A stretch of DNA of 15,868 bases, from NCBI GenBank assembly GCA_023301405.1, contig JALZUX010000205.1, positions 1-15,868 on the forward strand, read 5' to 3'. The notes below the pieces were generated by a model, which saw only the letters and a program-made list of their open reading frames with translations, was not told where the DNA came from and made no database searches. Each line of letters begins with the position of its first letter. The first letter of the stretch is position 1. The stretch comes from Granulosicoccaceae bacterium (GTDB taxonomy: Bacteria; Pseudomonadota; Gammaproteobacteria; Granulosicoccales; Granulosicoccaceae). Shown one piece after another: positions 1 to 7,758 of this stretch. The position numbers and the translations under genes are program-made.

Positions 1-94
1 ACTGCAGGTAGTCTTGTTTGATTTCAAATAACCCCGTGATCATGCAAGCAAACTGCAGCATATTCAAAAAAGAATAATTATAGAGACTAAGCCC

Positions 95-802
95 ATGGCT
101 GAAGACGAATACGACGACGAAGAAGAGATCATCCTTTCCGAGCTTGACGATGATGAGCTGGTTGAGCAAATGCACGATGATCTATACAACGGGTTGCGTG
201 ATGAGATCGTCGAAGGCACAAATATCCTTCTCGAAAGAAAGTGGACACCAGACAAGGTTCTTAATGTCGCATTAGTCGAAGGTATGCGTATTGTTGGCAT
301 TGATTTCCGCGATGGCATCTTGTTTGTGCCAGAAGTCCTGATGGCCGCCAATGCCATGAAAGGCGGTATGGAAATTCTGCGACCACTATTGGCAGAAACA
401 GGCGCTGAAACCATCGGTAAAATGGTTATTGGCACGGTGAAAGGTGATATCCACGATATCGGTAAAAACCTAGTCTCTATGATGATGGAAGGCGCAGGCT
501 TTGAGGTTATTGATCTGGGTATTAACAACCCCGTAGAGGACTACCTGGCAGCTCTGGAAGAGCACAAGCCAGACATCCTTGGTATGTCGGCCCTGTTAAC
601 CACGACCATGCCTTACATGAAAGTCGTCATCGACACCCTTCAGGAACAGGGCCTTCGTGACAAATACATTGTACTGGTAGGCGGCGCACCATTGAATGAA
701 GAATTCAGTGATGCAATCGGTGCAGATGCCTATTGTCGGGATGCCGCTGTTGCAGTAGAAACCGCTGGCAAGCTCATCGCAGAGCGTCGCGCCGCCAGCT
801 AG
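95..802 (+). CDS. Corrinoid (B12-binding) methyl-carrier protein of an MttB-type methyltransferase system
   Basis: This 235-residue cytoplasmic protein would carry the cobalamin cofactor that accepts a methyl group from the MttB-type enzyme and hands it to the tetrahydrofolate methyltransferase. An N-terminal helical cap domain (about 30-100, with the usual FVPE at 77-80) is followed by a Rossmann-like B12 domain. The signature DIHDIG lies at 118-123, and H120 is the expected lower axial cobalt ligand. A Ser/Thr-rich SALLTTTM (165-172) and GGAP (196-199) complete the cofactor pocket. The length is normal for MtmC/MttC relatives apart from an unusual N-terminal extension: residues 1-30 hold 16 Asp/Glu and no Lys/Arg. 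The ATG at 95 has only a weak purine-rich AGAG upstream. It is the first visible gene of a seven-gene plus-strand run. The family assignment is sure; the substrate chain is inferred from neighbours. Confidence 0.95.
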   Translation: MAEDEYDDEEEIILSELDDDELVEQMHDDLYNGLRDEIVEGTNILLERKWTPDKVLNVALVEGMRIVGIDFRDGILFVPEVLMAANAMKGGMEILRPLLAETGAETIGKMVIGTVKGDIHDIGKNLVSMMMEGAGFEVIDLGINNPVEDYLAALEEHKPDILGMSALLTTTMPYMKVVIDTLQEQGLRDKYIVLVGGAPLNEEFSDAIGADAYCRDAAVAVETAGKLIAERRAAS

Positions 803-838
803 GTCGTTAATCGACTCAAGCCGGGCAGCACACGCAGC

Positions 839-1453
839 ATGAACACAAAACCCGCACTAGTCATTGCTTGTGGCGCTTTGGCAAATGAAATTACAACGCT
901 GATTGACGCCAATCATTGGCATAACCTACGGGTACAGTGTGTACCCGCTAAAATTCACAACACACCTGATCAAATCCCCAATGCAGTGCGTCAGATTATC
1001 CGCAAGGCCAGACCCGACTACTCTGACATATTCATCGCTTTCGCCGATTGCGGCACTGGTGGATTACTTGACGCAGTAATCGCTGAAGAAAAAGTTGAGA
1101 GACTGCCTGGCGCTCACTGCTACGAATTCTATGCAGGTAGCGAGGCCTTTGCGCAAATGGCCGAAGCGGAACTTGGCACGTTCTACCTGACCGACTTTCT
1201 GGCCCGGCATTTTGATCGACTGATTCTTGAAGAACTTGGCATCAATAAGCACCCTGAACTGCGAGACATGTATTTCTCGAATTACAAAAAACTTGTCTAC
1301 CTGGCGCAGACAGACAATGTTAATTTAGCAAAAATGGCGCAGGATGCGGCATTGAAACTCAACCTGCAATACGAGTTCAGGCGCACCGACTATGGTGGTC
1401 TTGAGCAGGGACTCAGAACATTTAACGAAAGTATCGTCCAATGGCAAAACTAA
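839..1453 (+). CDS. DUF1638 domain protein of the corrinoid methyltransferase operon
   Basis: A 204-residue soluble protein recognised as DUF1638, a family often found beside MttB-like methyltransferases and corrinoid proteins in bacteria and methanogens. Its biochemical role is not known. Visible conserved elements are an ACGA start of the first strand (C11), a DCGTGG turn (D70-C71) and GAHCYEFYAG (H93-C94). The Cys/His content (C11, C34, H40, C71, H93, C94) suggests that it may bind a metal or the corrinoid, but this is inference. It lies 36 bp after the corrinoid protein gene and overlaps the next gene by 13 bp, so it is almost certainly co-translated with it. No signal peptide or membrane segment is seen. 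Family assignment is good; function is open. Confidence 0.88.
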   Translation: MNTKPALVIACGALANEITTLIDANHWHNLRVQCVPAKIHNTPDQIPNAVRQIIRKARPDYSDIFIAFADCGTGGLLDAVIAEEKVERLPGAHCYEFYAGSEAFAQMAEAELGTFYLTDFLARHFDRLILEELGINKHPELRDMYFSNYKKLVYLAQTDNVNLAKMAQDAALKLNLQYEFRRTDYGGLEQGLRTFNESIVQWQN

Positions 1454-1749
1454 TCATAACCTACTGGCGCGACATCCCTGCACAGGTCACAGCAAAGGCC
1501 GGACGCAAGACTGCAAAAACTCAGCTTACACCTCGCTTTATGGAAGCCATCGATATGGCTGCCATGCGCGCAGGTAAAGAAGGCACCGATGAGTACCTTG
1601 AAGACTGGCGGCGTGAACAAAAGGCTTGCGACGATGACCTTCAAGCAGCAGTGCAAGCATCTGCTCAGGCATTGGAAGATGATTTTACCGCCGAGAAATT
1701 ACAAGCGATAGTTAAAAATAAAGGCCTGCTTGAAGGCATGGAAGACTGA
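1441..1749 (+). CDS. PF13769-type 'virulence factor' family small protein
   Basis: A 102-residue protein that matches the small proteobacterial family labelled 'virulence factor' (PF13769). The characteristic opening is ITYWRDIPAQV (residues 5-15), followed by a basic AKAGRKTAKTQL stretch and a helical RFMEAIDMAAMRAG segment. The second half is acidic and helical. The name is historical, and nothing here suggests virulence. The family repeatedly sits between DUF1638 and the MetV-like gene in operons like this one, so a role in corrinoid or folate methyl transfer (assembly factor or small partner subunit) is more likely. That role is inference from context. Its ATG lies 13 bp inside the DUF1638 gene and its stop is 5 bp before the next ATG, so translation is probably coupled on both sides. 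Confidence 0.85.
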   Translation: MAKLIITYWRDIPAQVTAKAGRKTAKTQLTPRFMEAIDMAAMRAGKEGTDEYLEDWRREQKACDDDLQAAVQASAQALEDDFTAEKLQAIVKNKGLLEGMED

Positions 1750-1754
1750 CATCG

Positions 1755-2219
1755 ATGTACCGCATCAGACACTGGTCAATTAAGCACGCCGCAGCACTCG
1801 AATCCTTCTATAACGGATTCGAAAAACTGATTGTTGCCTTGCATCCACTGTGGAAAACCATTGGCTACCAACGGTTGGAAAAACCCTTTGCTGCTACCGA
1901 AAAAATAGTTAAAGGGGTATTATTCGATTGCCAGATGTGCGGTCAATGCGCACTAAGTTCCACCGGTATGTCTTGCCCCATGAACTGCCCTAAAAGCTTA
2001 CGCAACGGCCCCTGTGGCGGGGTACGGAGCAATGGTCATTGTGAAGTACTACCTGACATGAAATGTGTGTGGGTGGGCGCATGGGAAGGCAGCCAGCGCA
2101 TGGCAAACAAACAGGCAATCCAGATCGTTCAACTTCCAGTCGACTATAAGCTTAAAAACACATCATCATGGCTACGGGTGGCGCAACAAAAAAACGCTCC
2201 CCCTGAGTCCGCCAATTAA
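1755..2219 (+). CDS. MetV-like methylenetetrahydrofolate reductase C-terminal domain protein (Cys-rich)
   Basis: This 154-residue protein belongs to the stand-alone 'MTHFR C-terminal' family (PF12225), related to the MetV subunit that pairs with MetF in acetogens. Eight cysteines cluster in the middle: C59, C62, C65, C74, C78, C87, C96 and C104. They include a CQMCGQC run and the family hallmark NCPKSLRNGPCGG (77-89). This pattern fits one or two iron-sulfur clusters or a Zn site. MetF follows directly, so the pair likely forms a MetVF-type complex in which MetV passes electrons to or from the MetF flavin. In this operon the direction would be oxidation of methyl-H4folate. It starts 5 bp after the previous stop. 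The electron partner is not encoded in the window. Confidence 0.9.
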   Translation: MYRIRHWSIKHAAALESFYNGFEKLIVALHPLWKTIGYQRLEKPFAATEKIVKGVLFDCQMCGQCALSSTGMSCPMNCPKSLRNGPCGGVRSNGHCEVLPDMKCVWVGAWEGSQRMANKQAIQIVQLPVDYKLKNTSSWLRVAQQKNAPPESAN

Positions 2220-2275
2220 AACGCCTGCAACAAACCGCACCTTTCAACAGTCTATCCGCTGGTACGCGCTTTAAA

Positions 2276-3271
2276 ATGGAACAACCCAACGTCGATCTTT
2301 CACCAGCAGAACTGCTGCCTATTCTGCCCGGGCATAGCTCACCCGGCAGGTTTGAGCGTGTTCTTAGAGCCGGAAAATTTGCAGTAACCACTGAGCTTGC
2401 GCCACCAGACTCCGCTGATCCGGCGCAAGTCTACGAACGCGCCAGTATTTTTGATGGCTACGTTGATGCCATTAATGCGACCGACGGCAGCGGAGCGCAC
2501 TGCCACATGTCGAGCATCGCCGTTTGTGGTCTTTTAACTCGCGCCGGCTATTCACCGATCATGCAAATTTCCTGTCGTGACCGAAACCGTATTGCCATGC
2601 AAGGAGAAATCCTTGGTGCAAGTGCAATGGGTGTTTCTAATATTTTGTGTTTGACCGGAGATGGCGTGCAGACTGGCGACCACCCTCAGGCAAAGCCGGT
2701 ATTTGATCTTGACTGCATGTCACTGCTTGAAATCGGCACTCGCATGCGAGATCAAGGGACCTTTGAAAGTGGTCGAAAGCTTGATCATTCTCCACCGGTA
2801 TTTTTTGGCGCGGCAGCAAACCCGTTTGCACCACCCTTTGACTGGCGCCCAACCAGGTTAGCAAAAAAAATTGCGGCAGGCGCGCAATTCGTGCAAACGC
2901 AATATTGTTATGACATAGAGTTGCTACAGAACTATATGCGTCGCGTGCGTGAACTCGGTCTACACAAGCAAGTGTATATCCTTGTTGGTGTAGGGCCACT
3001 AGCTTCTGCCAGAACTGCTAACTGGATTCGCACCAACGTACCCGGTGTGCATATCCCTGATCATGTCATTAAAAGGCTATCAGGCGCTGCAGACCAACGC
3101 GCAGAAGGCATCAATCTGTGTGTTGATCTGATTCAACAAGTACGGGAAATTGAAGGCGTCCATGGTTGCCACATCATGGCCTACAAACAAGAACACGCTG
3201 TTCCCGAAATCGTAGAGCGGTCTGGAATATTAAGCGAAAGAAACTCACGCAAGCGGGCTCGCAAAATCTAA
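2276..3271 (+). CDS. metF: Methylenetetrahydrofolate reductase (MetF family)
   Basis: A 331-residue TIM-barrel flavoprotein that interconverts 5-methyl-H4folate and 5,10-methylene-H4folate. Here it probably works in the oxidative direction, feeding amine-derived methyl groups into the one-carbon pool. Visible family elements are TTELAPP (38-44, with E40 matching the catalytic acid of E. coli MetF), CRDRNR (100-105), LTGD (126-129, with the flavin-tuning Asp D128) and TQYCYD (208-213). The C-terminus is basic: six Arg/Lys fall within residues 322-330. The reading frame is open upstream only to a stop at 2204-2206, with no ATG, GTG or TTG between, so the ATG at 2276 is the best start although no clear Shine-Dalgarno precedes it. 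It lies 56 bp after the MetV-like gene, its likely subunit partner. This may be a dedicated second MetF apart from a biosynthetic one, which the window cannot show. Confidence 0.93.
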   Translation: MEQPNVDLSPAELLPILPGHSSPGRFERVLRAGKFAVTTELAPPDSADPAQVYERASIFDGYVDAINATDGSGAHCHMSSIAVCGLLTRAGYSPIMQISCRDRNRIAMQGEILGASAMGVSNILCLTGDGVQTGDHPQAKPVFDLDCMSLLEIGTRMRDQGTFESGRKLDHSPPVFFGAAANPFAPPFDWRPTRLAKKIAAGAQFVQTQYCYDIELLQNYMRRVRELGLHKQVYILVGVGPLASARTANWIRTNVPGVHIPDHVIKRLSGAADQRAEGINLCVDLIQQVREIEGVHGCHIMAYKQEHAVPEIVERSGILSERNSRKRARKI

Positions 3272-3314
3272 CTGCTTGGTGAACTCAAGTATTCAATTTA
3301 TAAAAGGTTTGATC

Positions 3315-3318
3315 AGGA
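3315..3318 (+). promoter_or_regulatory. Ribosome binding site that decides the methyltransferase start
   Basis: AGGA lies 8 nt before the ATG at 3327. The in-frame upstream TTG at 3276 has no such element and would add 17 residues that do not look like the family, so this site decides the start. Confidence 0.7.
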
Positions 3319-3326
3319 AAAACGCT

Positions 3327-4235
3327 ATGACTGAAACTATAATCGGGTCTGCAACTCGTGATCACATCATCGGCTTTGACACCCGCTTCACCATGATTGG
3401 TGAGCGCATCAATCCGACCGGCAGAAAGCTACTTGCCGAAGAAATGAAAAACGGTGACTTCAGCCGTGTTGAATCCGACGCTATTGCACAAATAGAAGCC
3501 GGCGCGCACATGCTGGATATCAACGCAGGGATTCCACTGGCAGATGAACCTGCCCTGCTTGCACAAGCGATTGAACTCGTCCAAAGCTTAAGTGATATTC
3601 CGATCTGCATTGACTCATCCATTGTCGAGGCCCTTGATCGTGGGCTACAAGTTTACAAAGGCCGGGCACTGCTGAATTCAGTTACCGGTGAAACCGAACG
3701 CCTTGAACAGGTATTGCCATTGGTCAAAAAATACGATGCCGCTGTGGTCGCCATTTCAAATGACGAAACCGGCATCTCCGAAGACCCCAATGAACGCTTT
3801 GCCGTCGCCAAGAAAATTGTTGAACACGCAGCGGACTACGGCATCAAACCCTGCGACATCGTGATTGACCCATTGGTGATGCCAATAGGCGCTATTGGCC
3901 AAGCTGGCAGACAAGTGTTTGACATCGTCGGACGCATCCGCAAAGAACTCAAATGCAACACGACTTGCGGCGCCTCTAACGTCAGTTTCGGGCTACCTAA
4001 TCGCGGCGGCATTAACAGCGCATTTCTGACCATGGCTATTGCACATGGCATGACCTCCGCTATCACAAACCCTTGCCATACAGAAGTCATGGATGCCGTC
4101 ATGGGTGCCGACGTTCTCATGGGCCACGATCAGGATTGCCTGCGCTGGATCGCAAAACATCGCGTAACGCCAACCGAAGGCGAAGGCGCCGGACGAGCAC
4201 GCCGGGTATCAAAAAGACGTCGTCCTCCCAAGTAG
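3327..4235 (+). CDS. Methyltetrahydrofolate:corrinoid protein methyltransferase (AcsE/MeTr-like, pterin-binding family)
   Basis: This 302-residue TIM-barrel enzyme of the pterin-binding family would move the methyl group from the methylated corrinoid protein to tetrahydrofolate. Family elements are IGERINPTGRK (24-34), MLDINAG (62-68), PICIDSS (92-98), LNSVTGE (116-122), a DPLVMPIG segment (181-188) and ASNVSFGLPNR (216-226). N117, D181 and N218 match the folate-binding Asn/Asp/Asn set known from AcsE. The frame opens earlier at a TTG (3276), but the ATG at 3327 has AGGA at 3315-3318 with 8-nt spacing, and homologues start near here, so I chose 3327. The C-terminal tail (289-302) is strongly basic, with eight Arg/Lys, and lies outside the barrel. 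It sits between MetF and the corrinoid activator. Confidence 0.92.
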   Translation: MTETIIGSATRDHIIGFDTRFTMIGERINPTGRKLLAEEMKNGDFSRVESDAIAQIEAGAHMLDINAGIPLADEPALLAQAIELVQSLSDIPICIDSSIVEALDRGLQVYKGRALLNSVTGETERLEQVLPLVKKYDAAVVAISNDETGISEDPNERFAVAKKIVEHAADYGIKPCDIVIDPLVMPIGAIGQAGRQVFDIVGRIRKELKCNTTCGASNVSFGLPNRGGINSAFLTMAIAHGMTSAITNPCHTEVMDAVMGADVLMGHDQDCLRWIAKHRVTPTEGEGAGRARRVSKRRRPPK

Positions 4236-4269
4236 CCAAACTTGAACACTATTTTTATGAGACACAGTG

Positions 4270-6279
4270 ATGACTGATGCCAAAGTAGTTTTTACACCCA
4301 GTGGCCGTCGTGGTCGATTTCCGATTGGCACACCCGTGCTTGAAGCAGCGCGATCATTGGGTGTTGATATCGACTCTGTTTGTGGCGGCCGTGCTATTTG
4401 CGGTCGTTGCCAGGTGCTTTGCGCAGAGGGTGAATTCCCAAAACACGAAATCACCTCGAATGCGTCAAATTTATCAGGTTTCACCAAAACAGAAGAGCGC
4501 TGGGAAAGAGTAAAAAAGCAATCGCTTAACGGTCGGCGTCTGGGTTGTCAGGCAAAGATTGAAGCTGACGTAGTTATCGACGTACCGCCCGACAGCCAGG
4601 TACATCGTCAAGTCATCAGAAAAGGCGCAGACCTACTCGACATCGAACTCAATCCACTGGCTCACCTTTACTATGTTGAAGTACAAGAGCCCGATATGCA
4701 CTCACCTACCGGTGATCTGCAAAGGCTTAAACATGCATTAGAGTACGAATGGAGATTAACCGATCTACAATGTGAACCGTCGATAATATCGTCACTTCAA
4801 AAGACACTTCGCTCCGGTGAATGGAAAGTCACCGTTGCCGTCGCAGATGATAATCAAATCATTGCGGCATGGCCGGGTTTTAAAGAACAAGTACTGGGCA
4901 TTGCCATTGACGTTGGCTCTACCACTATTGCAGCACACCTTTGTGATTTAATGACTGGTGATGTACTAGCATCCAGCGGATTAATGAACCCACAGATTCG
5001 CTTCGGCGAAGACCTTATGAGTCGCGTTTCGTACGTAATGATGAATCCCGGTGGTGAGGTCGAAATGACCAGAGTGGTTCGAGAAGCCATTTGTGAACTA
5101 GTTACTTCGAGTACTACGGAAATAGGAGCGTTACCCGAAGACGTACTTGCCATGACGCTGGTTGCCAACCCAGTTATGCATCATTTGTTACTCGGTATTG
5201 ATCCCGTTGAACTTGGTGGCGCACCGTTTGCGCTTGCCACCGACGAAGCCATTCGCTGCAAAGGCGCCGAGCTCGATTTCAACACCCACCCTAATGCACA
5301 AGTATATGTACTACCGTGTATCGCCGGTCATGTTGGAGCAGACACCGCCGGTGTCATCCTTGCTGAACGTCCCGATACCATGGAAGAGATGACACTGCTG
5401 GTTGATGTTGGCACCAACGCAGAAATCGTACTGGGTAATCGACACAGATTACTTGCGTGTTCAAGCCCTACCGGCCCTGCATTTGAAGGCGCACAAATTA
5501 GTGGCGGCCAACGTGCAGCCCCCGGCGCAATTGAAAGAGTACGCATAGACCGTGAAACCTTAACACCAAAATTCAGTGTCATTGGCAGCGACAAATGGAG
5601 CGATGAAGCAGACTTTGACGACGCCATTTCTAGTACGGGTGTAACTGGCATTTGCGGTAGCGGTATTATCGAAGTAGTGGCTGAAATGTTTCTCGCCGGT
5701 ATCATCGATACTAATGGTGTTATCAAAGGCGCACTTGCAGAAAAAACATCACGCCTGATAGAAGACGGCAGAACTCACTCATACGTTTTGCATGACGGCG
5801 ATGTTAAAATAGTCATCACTCAAAACGATGTTCGCCAAATCCAACTGGCCAAAGCAGCTCTGTATGCCGGCGTGCGATTATTAATGGATCGACTTGAAAT
5901 AGACTCAGTAGACCGGATAAGACTGGCTGGCGCTTTCGGCAGTCACATAGATGTCAAGTATGCGATGGTCCTTGGACTTATTCCCGATTGCGACTTAGAG
6001 CACGTATCATCAGCAGGCAATGCTGCCGGCTCAGGTGCACGTATTTCGCTTCTTAACAAAGGAGCACGTGCTGAGATAGAAGCGCTGGTTAATCAAGTTG
6101 AAAAAGTCGAAACAGCCGTAGAGCAAAAGTTTCAGGATCACTTTGTCGAAGCCATGGGCATACCCCATAAAACGGCAGTTTTTCCTAAACTATCGCTTGA
6201 GGTAGACTTACCAGAGCCTACCGTTAGCCCCGATAACTCAGAGGGCAGGCGTGCTCGTCGACGCCGGCGCCGAAGCTGA
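4270..6279 (+). CDS. Reductive activator of corrinoid-dependent enzymes (2Fe-2S ferredoxin + ASKHA ATPase, RACE/RamA-like function)
   Basis: A 669-residue protein that would re-reduce accidentally oxidised Co(II) corrinoid to the active Co(I) state using ATP. Residues 1-100 form a plant-type 2Fe-2S ferredoxin domain with C38, C44, C47 and C93. A linker domain follows (about 110-205). The ASKHA/DUF4445-type ATPase core starts at GIAIDVGSTT (210-219) and includes a second phosphate loop (LLVDVGTNAEIVLG), an ICGSGI segment and LAGAFGSHID. The last ten residues before the final Ser hold eight Arg, forming an extreme basic tail. The frame also offers GTG at 4267, but ATG 4270 has GAGA 7 nt upstream. 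The 3' end overlaps the opposing regulator gene by 42 bp. It is the last gene of the plus-strand run and serves the corrinoid protein encoded first. Confidence 0.93.
   Translation: MTDAKVVFTPSGRRGRFPIGTPVLEAARSLGVDIDSVCGGRAICGRCQVLCAEGEFPKHEITSNASNLSGFTKTEERWERVKKQSLNGRRLGCQAKIEADVVIDVPPDSQVHRQVIRKGADLLDIELNPLAHLYYVEVQEPDMHSPTGDLQRLKHALEYEWRLTDLQCEPSIISSLQKTLRSGEWKVTVAVADDNQIIAAWPGFKEQVLGIAIDVGSTTIAAHLCDLMTGDVLASSGLMNPQIRFGEDLMSRVSYVMMNPGGEVEMTRVVREAICELVTSSTTEIGALPEDVLAMTLVANPVMHHLLLGIDPVELGGAPFALATDEAIRCKGAELDFNTHPNAQVYVLPCIAGHVGADTAGVILAERPDTMEEMTLLVDVGTNAEIVLGNRHRLLACSSPTGPAFEGAQISGGQRAAPGAIERVRIDRETLTPKFSVIGSDKWSDEADFDDAISSTGVTGICGSGIIEVVAEMFLAGIIDTNGVIKGALAEKTSRLIEDGRTHSYVLHDGDVKIVITQNDVRQIQLAKAALYAGVRLLMDRLEIDSVDRIRLAGAFGSHIDVKYAMVLGLIPDCDLEHVSSAGNAAGSGARISLLNKGARAEIEALVNQVEKVETAVEQKFQDHFVEAMGIPHKTAVFPKLSLEVDLPEPTVSPDNSEGRRARRRRRRS
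6238..6279. other. Convergent 42-bp coding overlap
   Basis: The 3' ends of the corrinoid activator (plus) and the AraC-type regulator (minus) overlap by 42 bp including both stop codons. The plus frame encodes the Arg-rich tail of the activator; the minus frame encodes the Ser/Ala/Thr/Pro-rich end of the regulator. There is no room for a conventional intergenic terminator, so transcripts of the two operons probably overlap as antisense RNA. Confidence 0.85.
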
Positions 6280-7326
6280 GCAAATTGTGGTCCTACGTAA
6301 ATTGGTTACCTTGCCATTTTTAGTTGACTGCGTCTTCACCACCGTCACTTCACCCTGGCCAGCCGCTCTTCTGCGCTCATCACGCGGTGGCAAACCAAAC
6401 GTATCGCGGTAGCACTTACTGAAATGAGGCGCTGAAATAAAACCACAAGCCAAGGCGATATCAACAATAGGCATACTGGTCTGAAGCAAAAGTTGGCGGG
6501 CTCTTTCGAGTCTTAATTCCAGGTAGTATCTTGTTGGTACACACTGCAAATAGCGCTGAAACAAACGCTCTAGTTGCCGGCGTGAAAGACCCACATGAAA
6601 TGATAATTCATCAAGCGTCATGGGCTCTTCAATATTTGCTTCCATCAGTGCCACTGCTTCAGCAAGCTTTGGTTGGTTGGTGCCGATTCGTTGTGTCAGC
6701 GGAACCCGCTGCCGATCATGTTTATCGCGAATACGATCGCACATGAATTGCTCTGTAATCGCAGAAGCTAGATCTGAGCTGTGTGTATTACGAATTTCGT
6801 GCAAGAACATATCAAGCGGTGCCGTACCGCCAGCGCATGTGTAGCGATCATTATCTATTTCAAACAACTCAGGTGAAATCACCAACTGTGGAAACTCTTC
6901 CCTGGCACTGGCCATGTTTTCCCAATGAATAGTGCAGCGGTAACCGTCAAGTGCATCCGCTTTCGCCAGCAGGTAAGTTCCCGTGCAAACAGCTCCCAGC
7001 ACAATTTCTTTTTTAGCTGCTGCGCGCAACCAGGCGATCACGGCAGGGTCAGCGTGGCGCTGCACTTGATTACCGGAGCAGACGAAAATTGCATCAAGAT
7101 TAACAACATCCCCAATGGATTTATCAGGATTAATTGCTAAGCCGTTACTTGCTGTTACCGGGTCTTTCGTGGCACCAAAGACGCACCAGTTATAAAGCAC
7201 CTCGCCAGCAAGCTGATTAGCCATTCGCAAGGGCTCAATGGCAGACGAAAAAGCAAGCATAGAAAAGTTGGGCACCAATAAAAAACCAATCGATGCTGGA
7301 CTGCCAATGTTCTTCGACTTAATCAT
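6238..7326 (-). CDS. GlxA/GbdR-like AraC-family transcriptional regulator
   Basis: A 362-residue regulator with an N-terminal DJ-1/PfpI-like sensing domain (about 10-180) and a C-terminal AraC double helix-turn-helix (about 215-315). The sensor has GAVCTGTYLLAKADALDG (111-128), with the cysteine at the nucleophile-elbow position used as a pseudo-active site in this family, and HWE at 134-136. The second HTH is seen in ALACGFISAPHFSKCYRDTF (291-310). The architecture and length match GbdR, CdhR and SouR, which sense glycine betaine, carnitine and sarcosine, so a methylated-amine ligand is plausible but unproven. A purine-rich GGGAAAG precedes the ATG by 4 nt. Residues 316-362 form a low-complexity tail whose last 13 codons are antisense to the 3' end of the activator gene. 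It is probably the regulator of both the MttB gene and the plus-strand operon. Confidence 0.92.
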   Translation of the reverse strand: MIKSKNIGSPASIGFLLVPNFSMLAFSSAIEPLRMANQLAGEVLYNWCVFGATKDPVTASNGLAINPDKSIGDVVNLDAIFVCSGNQVQRHADPAVIAWLRAAAKKEIVLGAVCTGTYLLAKADALDGYRCTIHWENMASAREEFPQLVISPELFEIDNDRYTCAGGTAPLDMFLHEIRNTHSSDLASAITEQFMCDRIRDKHDRQRVPLTQRIGTNQPKLAEAVALMEANIEEPMTLDELSFHVGLSRRQLERLFQRYLQCVPTRYYLELRLERARQLLLQTSMPIVDIALACGFISAPHFSKCYRDTFGLPPRDERRRAAGQGEVTVVKTQSTKNGKVTNLRRTTICSASAPASTSTPAL

Positions 7327-7488
7327 ATAACTTTCCCATCCGCGAGCAATTAGATTTCACAGGGCAATCACCAATAAATGATGTACAAATTTCAACGTTT
7401 CTCTGATGTCGTCATTGTGTAACTTAGCCCACTTTGATCTCGACAACCGTATGCAGCCGCCTTTTCCACTCGGCGATCATGTACCGAT

Positions 7489-7502
7489 TGCGACATGTCG
7501 CA
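7489..7502. promoter_or_regulatory. Perfect 14-bp palindrome, candidate operator upstream of the regulator gene
   Basis: TGCGACATGTCGCA is a perfect palindrome 162 bp upstream of the regulator start. A similar block, ACCGA followed by GCGACA, is found at 9414-9428 upstream of the MttB-type gene (ACCGA at 7483-7487 and GCGACA at 7490-7495 here). This could be a binding site of the neighbouring AraC-type protein. The GCGACA hexamer alone also occurs in coding sequence nearby, so the match is only suggestive. Confidence 0.35.
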
Positions 7503-7737
7503 TGAGGGCCAGTTGAATTTTGGATCAGGTGCCAGTAGCGATTCACTTTCATTTCGCTCATGCTAACTGATAAAAACTACGATTAAGCCTTTGAATCTCC
7601 TATATTTCATGGCTATGAAATTTATCAATTTTTCGACGATTCTTTTACTGATTTTTTTCGCTTAGAGGATGAAAATCGACCAGGAATTAAGTGATATAAG
7701 CAACTTTTGAGCTAAAACACCCTGACCTCTCATACTT

Positions 7738-7758
7738 AGCGCAGATAATTCCTGCGCT
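7738..7758 (-). terminator. Stem-loop 3' of the MttB-type gene, possible transcript end
   Basis: AGCGCAG (7738-7744) and CTGCGCT (7752-7758) form a perfect 7-bp stem with a 7-nt loop, 35 bp beyond the stop of the MttB-type gene on its own strand. No U-tract follows directly; a short T4 run comes about 20 nt later. It may be an imperfect terminator or an mRNA 3' stabiliser. Confidence 0.3.

Noticed and set aside
1..94. C-terminus of an upstream gene
   Set aside because: All three plus frames hit a stop within the first 31 bases and too little sequence is left to recognise any family; no promoter could be placed either.
64..528. Minus-strand 154-codon open frame over the corrinoid protein gene
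   Set aside because: It is antisense to the clear B12-binding protein; its Ser-rich run mirrors the acidic codons.
3276..3326. Upstream TTG start adding 17 residues to the methyl-H4folate methyltransferase
   Set aside because: No ribosome site precedes it, while ATG 3327 has AGGA at 8-nt spacing and fits family N-termini.
7604..7621. ATTTCAT/ATGAAAT inverted repeat followed by T-rich sequence as a terminator
   Set aside because: The stem is AT-only apart from one pair and no gene on the plus strand ends near it; at most a weak regulatory palindrome.
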